From: Ornithinibacillus bavariensis
GTDB lineage: Bacteria; Bacillota; Bacilli; Bacillales; Amphibacillaceae
Assembly (NCBI RefSeq): GCF_050433565.1
Contig: NZ_JBNPWZ010000012.1
Location: 30,019-94,018 of the forward strand
Direction: 5' to 3'
DNA length: 64,000 nucleotides
In this document: positions 33,308 to 42,184 of the stretch, piece by piece
Position numbering within the stretch: the first letter of the stretch is position 1
Layout: each line of letters begins with the position of its first letter
The notes under the pieces: generated by a model
Databases searched by the model: none
What the model was told of the DNA's origin: nothing
The model's input: only the letters and a program-made list of their open reading frames with translations
Program-made: the position numbers and the translations under genes

Positions 33308-34972
33308 TTATTTCCTAGGGGAAGTTCCCCGGATTGATGTGATTGTGGAAGAAACGGAAATTTGTTCAATATCAGTCAAAATTTCAATGACCGTTGGTAA
33401 ACCAAGCTTTAATGCTTGATTCATTGCATTTTTGAACTCTTCTACAGTTTGCACAGTATATCCGCTTGCTCCGATACCATTTGCTAAATGTGAAAACGAA
33501 ACCTCTCCTAAATTAGTTCCAATTACTCTACGAGGATAATGAATTTCTTGATGCATTCGTATGGTGCCATAGCTATTGTTATTAAAGACCAGAGCAATGA
33601 TAGGGATTTTTTCACGAACAGCGGTTTCTAGCTCCTGAAAGGTCATCATAAAGCCTCCATCACCGGAAAGAGAAACAACTGTTCTATCGGGTGAACCAAG
33701 CTTTGCTCCAATTGCTGCAGGCATTCCATATCCCATAGCACCTGATGTAGGTCCAATATAGGTTTGTTTTTGCTTGAACGGATAAAAAGCATGAAGCCAG
33801 CCAGCAAAATTACCAGCATCATTAGTAATAATTGAGTTGATAGGAAGCATCTCCGCCATCATGCTTATAATATGCTTATTAATAACATCCTTCTCTGTAG
33901 CAGCAATACTACTAACCGCAAGAAATCGTCTATTGCTCGCCTCAGCCCATTCCTCCCATGAAGAAAGAACCTTTATCGAATTTACAGCTTCTAAAGCTTC
34001 CTTCATGTCAGCAATAATAGCTAGGTTAGGAGAATATACCTTTCCGATTACCTCCTGTTCAATATCAATGTGAATTAGCTTTTGCTTGCTTGTTAATAAG
34101 GAATAATCTTGTGTTGTAACCTCAGAAAGCCTAGTTCCTAAGGCGAGAATAAGATCCGATTCTCTCACCGTATCAAGAATTTGTTTCGGTGTTCCAAGCC
34201 CTAAATGCCCTGCATATAGAGGATGATGGTTAGGAAAGACATCATGGCGCCTGAATGCTGCCATTACAGGTAGCTGATATTTTTCAGCGAATGTAAGAAG
34301 CCCTTCCTCCGCTTGTGACAACTTCACCCCACCACCCGCTATAATAAGTGGTTTTCTCGCATTATTTAACAGCTCCTGAAAAGCAGTTATTTCACTTTTA
34401 GCTGGTGCAGGTCTTGGAACTTCTATTCTTGGTCCAAAATGCATATCTGCTTCTGCAGGCAATACATCTTCTGGTAAAGAGACTACTACTGGACCTGGTC
34501 TACCAGATTTTGCAATTCGAAATGCTCTACTAACTAGTTCAGGCATTCGTTCGGGATCTTTGACCTCTACTGTCCATTTTGTTATTGGTTTAAAAAACTG
34601 ATCCAAATCTACCTCTTGAAACCCTTCTCGACCACGAAATTTACTATGTACCTGACCCAAAAATACAACCATAGGCGTGGAATCTTGATAGGCAGTATGA
34701 ACACCAATTGATAGATTAGCTGCCCCTACCCCACGAGTAGCAAGTACTACCCCGGGTTTAAAAGATGCCTTTGCATATCCCTCCGCCATAAAGGCTGCTC
34801 CACCTTCGTGTCTAGCAGATACTACACGAATAGAAGGTTCATCATATAATGCATCGAGTAACGGCAGATAGCTTTCTCCAGGAACACAAAAAACGTTGTC
34901 TATCATTTCTCGCTTTATGCATTCAACAATTGCTTGTGCTGCTGTCATGATAGCTTTGGCTTCTATTTTCAC
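33308..34972 (-). CDS. Thiamine-diphosphate enzyme, possible 2-oxoadipate decarboxylase
   Basis: 554 residues of the acetolactate synthase/2-oxoacid decarboxylase superfamily. The catalytic Glu is residue 56 in R-H-E-G-G-A; the TPP/magnesium motif runs from G-D-G-G-F to N-N-N-S-Y-G near residues 430-460. Acetolactate synthase proper is unlikely: no small subunit and no ilv genes are near. Between an aminotransferase and an aldehyde dehydrogenase in a lysine operon, decarboxylation of 2-oxoadipate to glutarate semialdehyde is the best fit, but this is inference. The start is GTG 34972, overlapping the aminotransferase stop by 4 bp (GTGA). Confidence 0.85.
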   Translation of the reverse strand: MKIEAKAIMTAAQAIVECIKREMIDNVFCVPGESYLPLLDALYDEPSIRVVSARHEGGAAFMAEGYAKASFKPGVVLATRGVGAANLSIGVHTAYQDSTPMVVFLGQVHSKFRGREGFQEVDLDQFFKPITKWTVEVKDPERMPELVSRAFRIAKSGRPGPVVVSLPEDVLPAEADMHFGPRIEVPRPAPAKSEITAFQELLNNARKPLIIAGGGVKLSQAEEGLLTFAEKYQLPVMAAFRRHDVFPNHHPLYAGHLGLGTPKQILDTVRESDLILALGTRLSEVTTQDYSLLTSKQKLIHIDIEQEVIGKVYSPNLAIIADMKEALEAVNSIKVLSSWEEWAEASNRRFLAVSSIAATEKDVINKHIISMMAEMLPINSIITNDAGNFAGWLHAFYPFKQKQTYIGPTSGAMGYGMPAAIGAKLGSPDRTVVSLSGDGGFMMTFQELETAVREKIPIIALVFNNNSYGTIRMHQEIHYPRRVIGTNLGEVSFSHLANGIGASGYTVQTVEEFKNAMNQALKLGLPTVIEILTDIEQISVSSTITSIRGTSPRK

Positions 34973-36147
34973 GATCGTTTCACGCCCTTATTCATAAATT
35001 CCTTTAATCTTATTATCACTTCATCTATACGCACTAACTCAACAGATAATGAAATTCGAATATAACCTTCACCAGATGGCCCAAATGCAGAACCAGGTGT
35101 CACGATTATTCCCGCCTCTTCAAGTAGCTTCTCAGCAAATTCTGCTGATGTGTAACCTACTGGTATCTTTGGCCAAATAAAAATAGAACCCTTTGGTTGT
35201 TCAACGATAAATCCTGCTTCAATAAGTCCTTGATACATTCTTTCCATTCTTTCCTTAAAGACTAGACTATGCTGTTTTACTTCAGTTAAATCACTTCTTA
35301 AAGCATGTGCAGCAGCCTTTTGTATGGGGAGAAATTGACTCGTATCTATATTGCTTTTGTAGGTATGCAGAGCCTTAATTAAATCCCTATTTCCAACTAC
35401 GTATCCAATTCTCCAGCCTGTCATATTAAAGCTTTTTGATAATGAGCCAAATTCAACTGCGACCTCTTTAGCATTTGGCACCTGTAAAATACTAGGGGCT
35501 TTATACTCATCAAATGTAATTAAGTCATATGCTGCATCGTGAGCAATTGCAATTTTGTTTTTGACTCCAAATGTAATCGCTTCCATAAAGGTCTTTAATT
35601 CAACTGTTGCGGCAGTTGGATTACTAGGGTAATTCAAAAATAACAGCTTGGCATCCTCTTTTTCCTGTCGCGACAATTTCTCAAACATAGGTAAATAGCC
35701 ATTTTGTGAGTCCAACGGAAGATACGTGCACTTACCACCTGCTAAATGTACCGCTGTTTGATAAACTGGATAGCCTGGGTCTGGAATAATAACTGAATCG
35801 CCTGGATTAATGGCTGCTTGAATGAAATTCGCTATCCCCTCTTTTGAACCGATTAAGGCTAATATTTCTGTGTCTGGATCTAACTTCACGCCATAATGAT
35901 TGAAATAAAAATACGCCACTGCCTCACGAAATTCCTTCGTTCCATCATAGGGAGAATATCGATGATTTGCTGGTTGCTGTACTTCTTCACAGAACTTCTC
36001 GATAATAAATTTTGGGGTTGGTAAGTCGGGAGCTCCAATCCCTAGATCAATTACATCAACACCCTTAGCTATTAGTTCTTCTTTCTTCTTTTGAAAACGT
36101 GAAAATAAGTATGGCGGTAAATCTCTTACCTTATTTGACACATACAT
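34969..36147 (-). CDS. PLP-dependent class I/II aminotransferase, possible 2-aminoadipate aminotransferase
   Basis: 392 residues, fold type I. PLP lysine is Lys238 in S-L-S-K-S-F-N-M-T-G-W-R; N-Y-P-S-N-P-T-A and I-A-H-D-A-A-Y are the other cofactor contacts, and the C-terminal R-I-S-L-S holds the carboxylate-binding Arg. General similarity is to LL-diaminopimelate aminotransferase-like and aspartate-type enzymes. First gene of the lysine operon, so conversion of 2-aminoadipate to 2-oxoadipate is the likely job. ATG start with GGAGG 7 bases upstream. Confidence 0.87.
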   Translation of the reverse strand: MYVSNKVRDLPPYLFSRFQKKKEELIAKGVDVIDLGIGAPDLPTPKFIIEKFCEEVQQPANHRYSPYDGTKEFREAVAYFYFNHYGVKLDPDTEILALIGSKEGIANFIQAAINPGDSVIIPDPGYPVYQTAVHLAGGKCTYLPLDSQNGYLPMFEKLSRQEKEDAKLLFLNYPSNPTAATVELKTFMEAITFGVKNKIAIAHDAAYDLITFDEYKAPSILQVPNAKEVAVEFGSLSKSFNMTGWRIGYVVGNRDLIKALHTYKSNIDTSQFLPIQKAAAHALRSDLTEVKQHSLVFKERMERMYQGLIEAGFIVEQPKGSIFIWPKIPVGYTSAEFAEKLLEEAGIIVTPGSAFGPSGEGYIRISLSVELVRIDEVIIRLKEFMNKGVKRS

Positions 36148-36165
36148 GGCTCATCCTCCGTTTCA

Positions 36166-36227
36166 ATATGTGAAATGCCATTTCACATATCTGATATTAG
36201 TATAATAATATTAATCCAAATTTTCAA
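36166..36227 (-). promoter_or_regulatory. Lysine operon promoter with IclR-type operator
   Basis: On the - strand TTGAAA (36227-36222), 17 bp, TATACT (36204-36199). Just downstream lies a perfect palindrome, 11-base arms ATATGTGAAAT (36166-36176) and ATTTCACATAT (36180-36190) around GCC. Its core GAAAT-nnn-ATTTC is like the operators of IclR proteins. It covers about +2 to +26, a position for repression. Confidence 0.75.
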
Positions 36228-36266
36228 TTATTATTAAGAAATTAAATTTTTCTGTTAAAATAATAA

Positions 36267-36282
36267 TTGAAAACGTTTTCTA
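36267..36282 (+). promoter_or_regulatory. cre site upstream of kynUBA
   Basis: TTGAAAACGTTTTCTA fits WTGNAANCGNWNNCWW at every fixed position. It lies 25 bp before the kynU start, so CcpA would block this operon when good carbon is present. The kyn promoter itself is not clear. Confidence 0.75.
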
Positions 36283-36306
36283 TATAACTATTCGAGGTGA
36301 ATTTTA

Positions 36307-37578
36307 ATGAATGTAAGTAGGGAATTCGCTATATCCTTAGATAATCAGGATCCTCTCAAGCATTTTCGCGAGGAATTTTATGTACCAGATAACCAAATAT
36401 ATTTTGACGGAAATTCACTTGGTCTTCTATCCAAGCGATCGGAAAAGGCCGTACATACGCTATTAGAGTCTTGGAAAAAATATGCAATTGATGGGTGGAC
36501 ATCAGCTGAGTATCCATGGTTTTATCTTTCAGAGGAAATAGGAAGGCAATTTGCACCACTCGTAGGTGCAAAGCCAAATGAATTAATTAATACGGGATCG
36601 ACTACCACGAACCTTCATCAATTAGTGGCAAGCTTCTACAAACCACAAGGGAAGAGAACCAAAATACTTGCTGACGAATTGAAATTTCCATCTGATATTT
36701 ACGCATTAAGAAGTCAGCTTCAATTAAAAGGCCTCTCTCCCGATGAACATCTCATTCAGGTCAAAAGTAGTGATGGTCATACATTGAAAACGGAAGATAT
36801 TATTAATGCAATGACAGATGAAATAGCACTTATCGTCTTACCAAGTGTATTGTATCGAAGCGGGCAACTATTAGAACTGGATACAATAACGAAGGCAGCA
36901 AATGAACGAGGAATTGTAATCGGTTTTGATTTATGTCACTCTATTGGTTCCATTCCGCATGAACTGTCACATTGGGGTGTTGATTTTGCTTTTTGGTGTA
37001 CGTATAAACATCTAAATGGTGGACCCGGAAGTGTTGCAGGACTCTATGTGAACGAGAAACACTTAGGAAGGGAGCCTGGTCTAGCTGGGTGGTTTAGTTC
37101 TCATAAAGAAAAACAGTTTGATTTAGAAAATATTCTAACGCCAGCTCTGACAGCTGGTGCTTATCAAATTGGCACCCCTCACGTTCTAAGCCTTGCTCCA
37201 CTTATCGGATCTTTAGAAATTTTTTCAGAAGCAGGGATACATGCTATTCGGGAAAAGTCATTACGCATGACCGACTTTCTTATAGATCTTATTGAAGTGG
37301 AATTAGAAGACTTCCAATTTCAAATAGCCTCACCAATAGCTCATCATGCTCGTGGGGGACATCTTTATTTAACACACGAATATGCAGCTAGTATTTGTAA
37401 GGCATTGAAGACAGAAGGGGTCATCCCAGACTTCCGAAGCCCAAATGGGATTCGCCTTGCACCAGTAGCGTTATACAACACGTATGAGGAGATTTATAGA
37501 GCTGTACACATTCTTAAGCGAATCATGATAGAAGAACATTACAAAAAATTTCAAAACAAAAGAGGAGTTATTGCTTAA
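36307..37578 (+). CDS. kynU: Kynureninase
   Basis: PLP enzyme that cleaves kynurenine to anthranilate and alanine. 423 residues; PLP lysine Lys234 in C-T-Y-K-H-L-N-G-G-P-G, Asp208 in G-F-D-L-C-H contacts the ring nitrogen, and Y-F-D-G-N-S-L-G near residue 32 is a family mark. First gene of kynUBA; the next gene overlaps its stop by one base. Divergent from the lysine operon, so both pathways share a 159-bp control region. Confidence 0.96.
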   Translation: MNVSREFAISLDNQDPLKHFREEFYVPDNQIYFDGNSLGLLSKRSEKAVHTLLESWKKYAIDGWTSAEYPWFYLSEEIGRQFAPLVGAKPNELINTGSTTTNLHQLVASFYKPQGKRTKILADELKFPSDIYALRSQLQLKGLSPDEHLIQVKSSDGHTLKTEDIINAMTDEIALIVLPSVLYRSGQLLELDTITKAANERGIVIGFDLCHSIGSIPHELSHWGVDFAFWCTYKHLNGGPGSVAGLYVNEKHLGREPGLAGWFSSHKEKQFDLENILTPALTAGAYQIGTPHVLSLAPLIGSLEIFSEAGIHAIREKSLRMTDFLIDLIEVELEDFQFQIASPIAHHARGGHLYLTHEYAASICKALKTEGVIPDFRSPNGIRLAPVALYNTYEEIYRAVHILKRIMIEEHYKKFQNKRGVIA

Positions 37579-38213
37579 TGAAAAAATGGCATGATATTAC
37601 CCAACCATTAGCAAATAACATGGCACATTGGCCAGGAGATACACCTTTTTCATTTTCTATTTCAGCAACGAAGGAACAGACTGGCTCTGCAAACGTTGGT
37701 AAAATTATAACCAGTGTGCATATGGGAACACATGTCGATGCACCTTATCACTTTGACAATAATGGCAAGACCATTGAACAGATTCCGATTAGTACTTATG
37801 TTGGACCGGCACTAGTAATAGATGTTAGTAGATTTAGTTCAATTAATTCAACCGTATTAGAGGAATTTAATCTTGGAGGAATAAAAAGGGTGTTGCTTCG
37901 TACCTCTTTGCCAAATAATCCTTCATACTTTCCCAAGGAGCTACCTTACCTAGATCCAGAAATTGCTCCTTATTTGGCTGCAAAGGGCGTAATCTTACTT
38001 GGCGTTGATATGCCCTCTGTCGATCCAATTACTAGTAAATCGTTGGATACGCACCATGCCTTACATCACCATGGTATTCATATTTTAGAAAACATCATGC
38101 TGGATGAGGTTGCGCCGGGAAATTATGAATTAATAGCCCTTCCATTAAGGATTATTGGGGCAGATGGTAGCCCAGTTAGAGCGATATTACGTTCCATGGA
38201 GGAGAATAGTTAA
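37578..38213 (+). CDS. kynB: Kynurenine formamidase
   Basis: Hydrolyses N-formylkynurenine to kynurenine and formate. 211 residues of the metal-dependent cyclase family; the zinc motif H-x3-H-x-D-x3-H is residues 48-58 (H48, H52, D54, H58). Starts by TAATG overlap with kynU and ends directly before the kynA ATG. Confidence 0.95.
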   Translation: MKKWHDITQPLANNMAHWPGDTPFSFSISATKEQTGSANVGKIITSVHMGTHVDAPYHFDNNGKTIEQIPISTYVGPALVIDVSRFSSINSTVLEEFNLGGIKRVLLRTSLPNNPSYFPKELPYLDPEIAPYLAAKGVILLGVDMPSVDPITSKSLDTHHALHHHGIHILENIMLDEVAPGNYELIALPLRIIGADGSPVRAILRSMEENS

Positions 38214-39062
38214 ATGCAAAGTAGTTTTAATTGGGAATTTTTATCAGATGACAATGGAGCATATACGGACTTTAAAGAAAAAATGACCTACGGGGATTAT
38301 TTACAGCTAGAAAGCTTACTAAATAGCCAAAAAAGGCTCTCTGACCATCATGATGAAATGTTATTTATCGTCATTCATCAAGTTAGTGAGCTTTGGCTAA
38401 AGCTGATGATACATGAAATTGAATCAGCAACAACAGCTATCAAACAAGATGAATTCCAAACCGCCTTTAAAATGCTTGCCCGGGTTTCCAAAATTCAATC
38501 ACAAATCATTCAGGCATGGGATGTATTATCTACCCTAACCCCCTCTGAATACATGGAATTTCGAGGATATTTGGGTAATGCATCAGGGTTTCAGTCTTAC
38601 CAATACCGGTTAATTGAATTTGTCTTAGGATATAAGACCCCACACATTTTAAAAATATATGAAAAAAAACCTGTATTACACCAGCGACTAAAAGCAGCAT
38701 TTGAAGCACCAGGGCTTTATGATGTTTCAATACAGGCACTTGCAAAACAGGGATTTCCTATTAATCAGCTCGTTTTGAGTCGGGACTTTTCAAAAAAATA
38801 TATACAGGATTCAACCGTTGCTGATGCATGGTTAGCAGTCTATCGAGATACAGAATCCTATTGGGACCTCTATCAATTAGCGGAAAAATTAGTCGATATT
38901 GAAGATTGGTTCCAGCAATGGCGATTTCGCCATATGAAAACTGTTGAACGAATAATCGGGCATAAGACTGGAACTGGCGGAACATCAGGTGTTGGATATC
39001 TTAAAAAAGTATTAGATCATTACTTCTTCCCTGAGCTATGGGAAATTCGAACAAAATTATAG
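38214..39062 (+). CDS. kynA: Tryptophan 2,3-dioxygenase
   Basis: Heme enzyme that opens the indole ring of tryptophan to N-formylkynurenine. 282 residues, all helical. The proximal heme ligand is His240 in F-R-H-M-K-T-V, the same number as in the Xanthomonas enzyme; G-T-G-G-T-S-G closes the active site. The start follows the kynB stop without a gap, with GGAGGAG upstream. Completes tryptophan-to-anthranilate breakdown. Confidence 0.97.
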   Translation: MQSSFNWEFLSDDNGAYTDFKEKMTYGDYLQLESLLNSQKRLSDHHDEMLFIVIHQVSELWLKLMIHEIESATTAIKQDEFQTAFKMLARVSKIQSQIIQAWDVLSTLTPSEYMEFRGYLGNASGFQSYQYRLIEFVLGYKTPHILKIYEKKPVLHQRLKAAFEAPGLYDVSIQALAKQGFPINQLVLSRDFSKKYIQDSTVADAWLAVYRDTESYWDLYQLAEKLVDIEDWFQQWRFRHMKTVERIIGHKTGTGGTSGVGYLKKVLDHYFFPELWEIRTKL

Positions 39063-39094
39063 AACGCTAAGAGGGGGGCTTAGCGTTCTAATAT
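39061..39094. terminator. Terminator after kynA
   Basis: AGAACGCTAAG (39061-39071) pairs with CTTAGCGTTCT (39079-39089); the stem begins on the last base of the stop codon. Confidence 0.85.
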
Positions 39095-39097
39095 TAA

Positions 39098-40183
39098 CTA
39101 TTTATTTTTTCCGTTCCCATGGTTACCATTATTTATATGGTTTCCATTGTTTCCGTTAACGTTTTTACCCTTATTAGCATGCTTTTCTGCCTTTTCTTTG
39201 GCTTTCTCTACTTTCTGATTTGCTTTTACAGATTGCGTTGTTTGATTTTGTTCCTTCGCTACATTAGTTACTGCAGAATCCTTAACTGGTTTTTCAGTAT
39301 TTTCAACTGCTGGCTTTTTGCTATCTTTTGTAAAATCTAAATCTTTATCTGTAACCGGAGCTTCAACCGTAGTAGTAGTTTCTAATGCTTCACCATTTTC
39401 GTCAACTGTGGGTTGTTCTTCGTTGATAGTTCCATTCTCATCTAATTCTTTATTATTTTCTTTAGCTGCTAGTTTATTAGCACGCTTCTCAATTTTTTTA
39501 GCTAATTTTGCAAAAGACTTTTCTATATTTTTCATAATAGCTGCTTGCGCTTTTGGATTTTCAATTTTTGCTAGCACGATAGACAAAGCATCAATATTAT
39601 TAGCTAACTTCACTTTAATCTTTTCAGAATCAATGCTGGTATCTTGGTCTGATGTTTCCTCGTCAACCTTGTCCTCAGAAGAATGCTCTTCTTCCTTCTC
39701 TATATTGCTTTCCTCTACGGCAGATTCAGTATCTTCTGTACTTGTTTCTTCTTTATTTCCACTTATCTCTTCTTCTGCTTTTCCTTGACTATCTAGAGCT
39801 AGCTTCAATAGTTCCCCAGCCTCGTCATATTTCTCTTCCTTAATTAATTCATTAGCTTCTGCAATACGTTCAGAAGCATATTTTGCTAATAGCTCACTCT
39901 TTTTATACTCATCCATCGTTAAGGCAAGTTGGATTTTCTCTTGCATAACTTCTACAAAATAAAAGAAATCTCCAGGTATTAACCCTGCATCCTCTTTCAC
40001 AATTTCATTCCCAGTTACATCTTTTGTTTTCCCTTCTGCAGCATTCCCATTACCGAGGGTTTCTGTAATTATTAGGCCATTATCATTACTTTCCTCTGCA
40101 AATACAGAAATCCCTGGTGTGATGATTGTAGTAACTAGTACAGTGCTCGCTAATAGACTTGTAAGCTTTGTAGAATTCTTCAT
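39098..40183 (-). CDS. Secreted DUF5667-domain protein
   Basis: 361 residues. Signal peptide of about 29 residues ending A-E-E. A DUF5667-like helical domain follows at about residues 65-130 (G-L-I-P-G-D-F-F-Y-F-V-E-V-M-Q-E-K-I). The middle is very acidic, then a Lys/Glu-rich stretch, and the end is an Asn-Gly-His low-complexity tail. Exported, probably cell-wall or medium located; function unknown. Compositional bias makes opposite-strand frames look open, but they are shadows. Monocistronic. Confidence 0.75.
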   Translation of the reverse strand: MKNSTKLTSLLASTVLVTTIITPGISVFAEESNDNGLIITETLGNGNAAEGKTKDVTGNEIVKEDAGLIPGDFFYFVEVMQEKIQLALTMDEYKKSELLAKYASERIAEANELIKEEKYDEAGELLKLALDSQGKAEEEISGNKEETSTEDTESAVEESNIEKEEEHSSEDKVDEETSDQDTSIDSEKIKVKLANNIDALSIVLAKIENPKAQAAIMKNIEKSFAKLAKKIEKRANKLAAKENNKELDENGTINEEQPTVDENGEALETTTTVEAPVTDKDLDFTKDSKKPAVENTEKPVKDSAVTNVAKEQNQTTQSVKANQKVEKAKEKAEKHANKGKNVNGNNGNHINNGNHGNGKNK

Positions 40184-40289
40184 TTCGTTACCCTCCGAAT
40201 ACTTAATTTTTTATTTCTCTAAAAATTTCGCAAGTCCACATCATAATATGTCTGTTTTTGTAAAAAAAATAAATACCCAACTTTATTAC

Positions 40290-40320
40290 TACAAAAAGAA
40301 AAAGCCCCAAAAGGGACTTT
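40290..40320 (-). terminator. Terminator after the 224-residue protein gene
   Basis: On the - strand AAAGTCCC and GGGGCTTT pair around TTTT and are followed by TTCTTTTTG. Confidence 0.7.
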
Positions 40321-40323
40321 ATT

Positions 40324-40998
40324 CTAGCTGTCTTCTTCTATTCTAAATATCACTTTATATTTTTCTTCTTCGAATAAATCAGGAATTGAAACACGTTTTC
40401 CATGACCAAATATAACTTCCGAACCTGTCATGGCAACAATCATTGCCTTCGTATTGCTCTCGATATCAAGGAACACATCTCCAACTACAGGCTTTACATT
40501 ATCATCATCACTGTCAGAAAGATAGGTAATCGATTCATCCTCAATCTGCTGATCCTCTGGTACTAAGCTTTTATCATAATATGCGATTTCTTGGCTAGCT
40601 TCTGCTCTGCCTGGAACCATCACCACATATTCATCATGCTTTACACCATTATCCCTAGTAGTAATAACATTTTCATCCTCTATACTAGCTACTTTTTCAA
40701 TCGAGTTTAGTGAATATCGATCAAGAAAGTCTGGTGCTGGCTTTGTTATCAGGATGTAGTCACCAGGATTGGGTCTCCTAGACTCGTCTATTGTATAGCG
40801 TTTACCACTAAAGATAAAGGTATCATTATGCTTTGGTTTATAGTAGGTTATTTCATTTGCGCTCGTTAATACTTGTTTCATATCTTTTAAGCGGTATAAA
40901 TGAATAGACTTTTTAAACATTGGTTTTACCCCATAAACCTTATGAAGTTCATTTTGATAAAAAACAAAGTATCCCTTTCTTACCTGAAATAGCTTCAC
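40324..40998 (-). CDS. Conserved-looking protein of unknown function
   Basis: 224 residues, cytoplasmic, no signal peptide or membrane span. Rich in beta-type segments with repeated Y-F-V-F/Y-x-Y patterns and an acidic D-D-D-N linker near residue 165, which suggests two small beta-barrel domains. I do not recognise the family. The start ATG 40998 has AGGAGG 9 bases upstream, so it is a real gene. Single-gene unit between DUF5667 and the C45-like gene. Confidence 0.6.
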   Translation of the reverse strand: MKLFQVRKGYFVFYQNELHKVYGVKPMFKKSIHLYRLKDMKQVLTSANEITYYKPKHNDTFIFSGKRYTIDESRRPNPGDYILITKPAPDFLDRYSLNSIEKVASIEDENVITTRDNGVKHDEYVVMVPGRAEASQEIAYYDKSLVPEDQQIEDESITYLSDSDDDNVKPVVGDVFLDIESNTKAMIVAMTGSEVIFGHGKRVSIPDLFEEEKYKVIFRIEEDS

Positions 40999-41076
40999 AG
41001 AAATGCCTCCTAAGAAAATAGAATCACCATCTTTATCTTATGTATACAAACCACGAATTAAACATGGATTTATACA

Positions 41077-42132
41077 TTACCGAACATTCTTATCCATATG
41101 CACAAAAGGTAAATCGGTATTCACTTCCCCTAAAACTTTCTTTTCCATAAACATTTTTCCTTCCAGCCACTTATTAAAATCAAATACGACTGGCTCACGA
41201 TCCCCACCTATTGCAAACCATGCCTTTAATTCCTTCGGGAAATAAACAGATGTATGAATGGTTCCTGACCAATTCTTATATTGCTCGGAGAATACACCTT
41301 TATCAGAATCATTCATCATACGAAAAGCTTGATAAGCATCTGTTATATTTCGCTTATGCCCTTCCATAGCCTCCATTCGTTTAAATGAATCTGCTAGATG
41401 ATGACGATTCTCATGGGTTAATATTTCAAAATGATTCGTACACATATTATCTTTCCTAACCTCAACACTTCGAGGTGTTGCTTCGACAATAAATGTCTCG
41501 CCGGACTGATCTACTATAATATAGCTAAAGGAATGTCGATGGGGAATTTCCTTTAACATTTCTACAGCATCTTGTACAGTAGCACAGTTTTCCAAAACCA
41601 TTCTTCCAATCATATTGCATATAAATCCATCACCAGGCTTTTTCCGGTGCATAAAGTTGTACCCCATTGCTAAGCCCTTTTCATTCATACCATCCATTCT
41701 TCCAGTTATTCGTTGAGAAGGCCCAATAGTAGCATAACCTTGGTCGCTTGGCTGATAGACCATATATCTCCCTTCATATGTTTTGGGATGGTAATCATAG
41801 TTCCGAACCATATAATCCGTATCCGTAAAAATAGAACAACCGCTTCGCATATAATGTAACCGATAACCACCAAATTCCCTTAGTACATCTTGCATATTCC
41901 ACTCGAGTGCATCTGCTAGACCTAACAGCTCTTCCCAAATTCCTGAAGCAAAAGGGAGGATAGCATTCTTCACCTCTTGCTCCTCAATGACAAAATGTGG
42001 TCTCCTAATTTTCCAAATTCTTGCCCTATTTTCAAGTGTTAAGGAGCCTTTTAACAATTTTCCTTGCATATAACCAAAATCATAATGTGAGCCACGGAAT
42101 TGTATAACATCACTATATATTTTCTTCATCAT
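41077..42132 (-). CDS. C45-family peptidase/acyltransferase-like protein
   Basis: 351 residues of the Ntn-hydrolase type related to acyl-CoA:6-aminopenicillanate acyltransferase. The probable nucleophile is Cys in S-G-C-S-I-F near residue 100; family members self-cleave before this Cys to make two chains. N-Y-D-Y-H-P and T-N-H-F follow as expected. I start at ATG 42132 because AAAGGGA lies 8 bases upstream; ATG 42141 is part of that site. Natural substrate unknown; amide or lipid-amide hydrolysis is possible. Confidence 0.75.
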   Translation of the reverse strand: MMKKIYSDVIQFRGSHYDFGYMQGKLLKGSLTLENRARIWKIRRPHFVIEEQEVKNAILPFASGIWEELLGLADALEWNMQDVLREFGGYRLHYMRSGCSIFTDTDYMVRNYDYHPKTYEGRYMVYQPSDQGYATIGPSQRITGRMDGMNEKGLAMGYNFMHRKKPGDGFICNMIGRMVLENCATVQDAVEMLKEIPHRHSFSYIIVDQSGETFIVEATPRSVEVRKDNMCTNHFEILTHENRHHLADSFKRMEAMEGHKRNITDAYQAFRMMNDSDKGVFSEQYKNWSGTIHTSVYFPKELKAWFAIGGDREPVVFDFNKWLEGKMFMEKKVLGEVNTDLPFVHMDKNVR

Positions 42133-42150
42133 AGTACTCATCCCTTTAAC

Positions 42151-42181
42151 AAAAAGAAGGATAGTTGAAATACCTATCCTT
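42151..42181 (-). terminator. Terminator after yfmR
   Basis: AAGGATAG (42158-42165) pairs with CTATCCTT (42174-42181) and CTTTTTG follows on the - strand. It lies close to the next ribosome binding site. Confidence 0.7.
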
Positions 42182-42184
42182 GCT

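Noticed and set aside
33308..34972. Acetolactate synthase large subunit
   Set aside because: No regulatory subunit, ketol-acid reductoisomerase or alsD nearby; operon context fits an oxoacid decarboxylase better, though activity is unproven.
36201..36206. TATAAT as the kynU -10
   Set aside because: No matching -35 on the + strand and it would start the transcript far from the cre; the same bases fit the opposite lysine operon promoter better.
39318..39788. Long plus-strand frame opposite the DUF5667 gene
   Set aside because: Open only because the opposite gene is biased in Glu, Lys and Asn codons; the product is low-complexity Ser/Leu/Phe.
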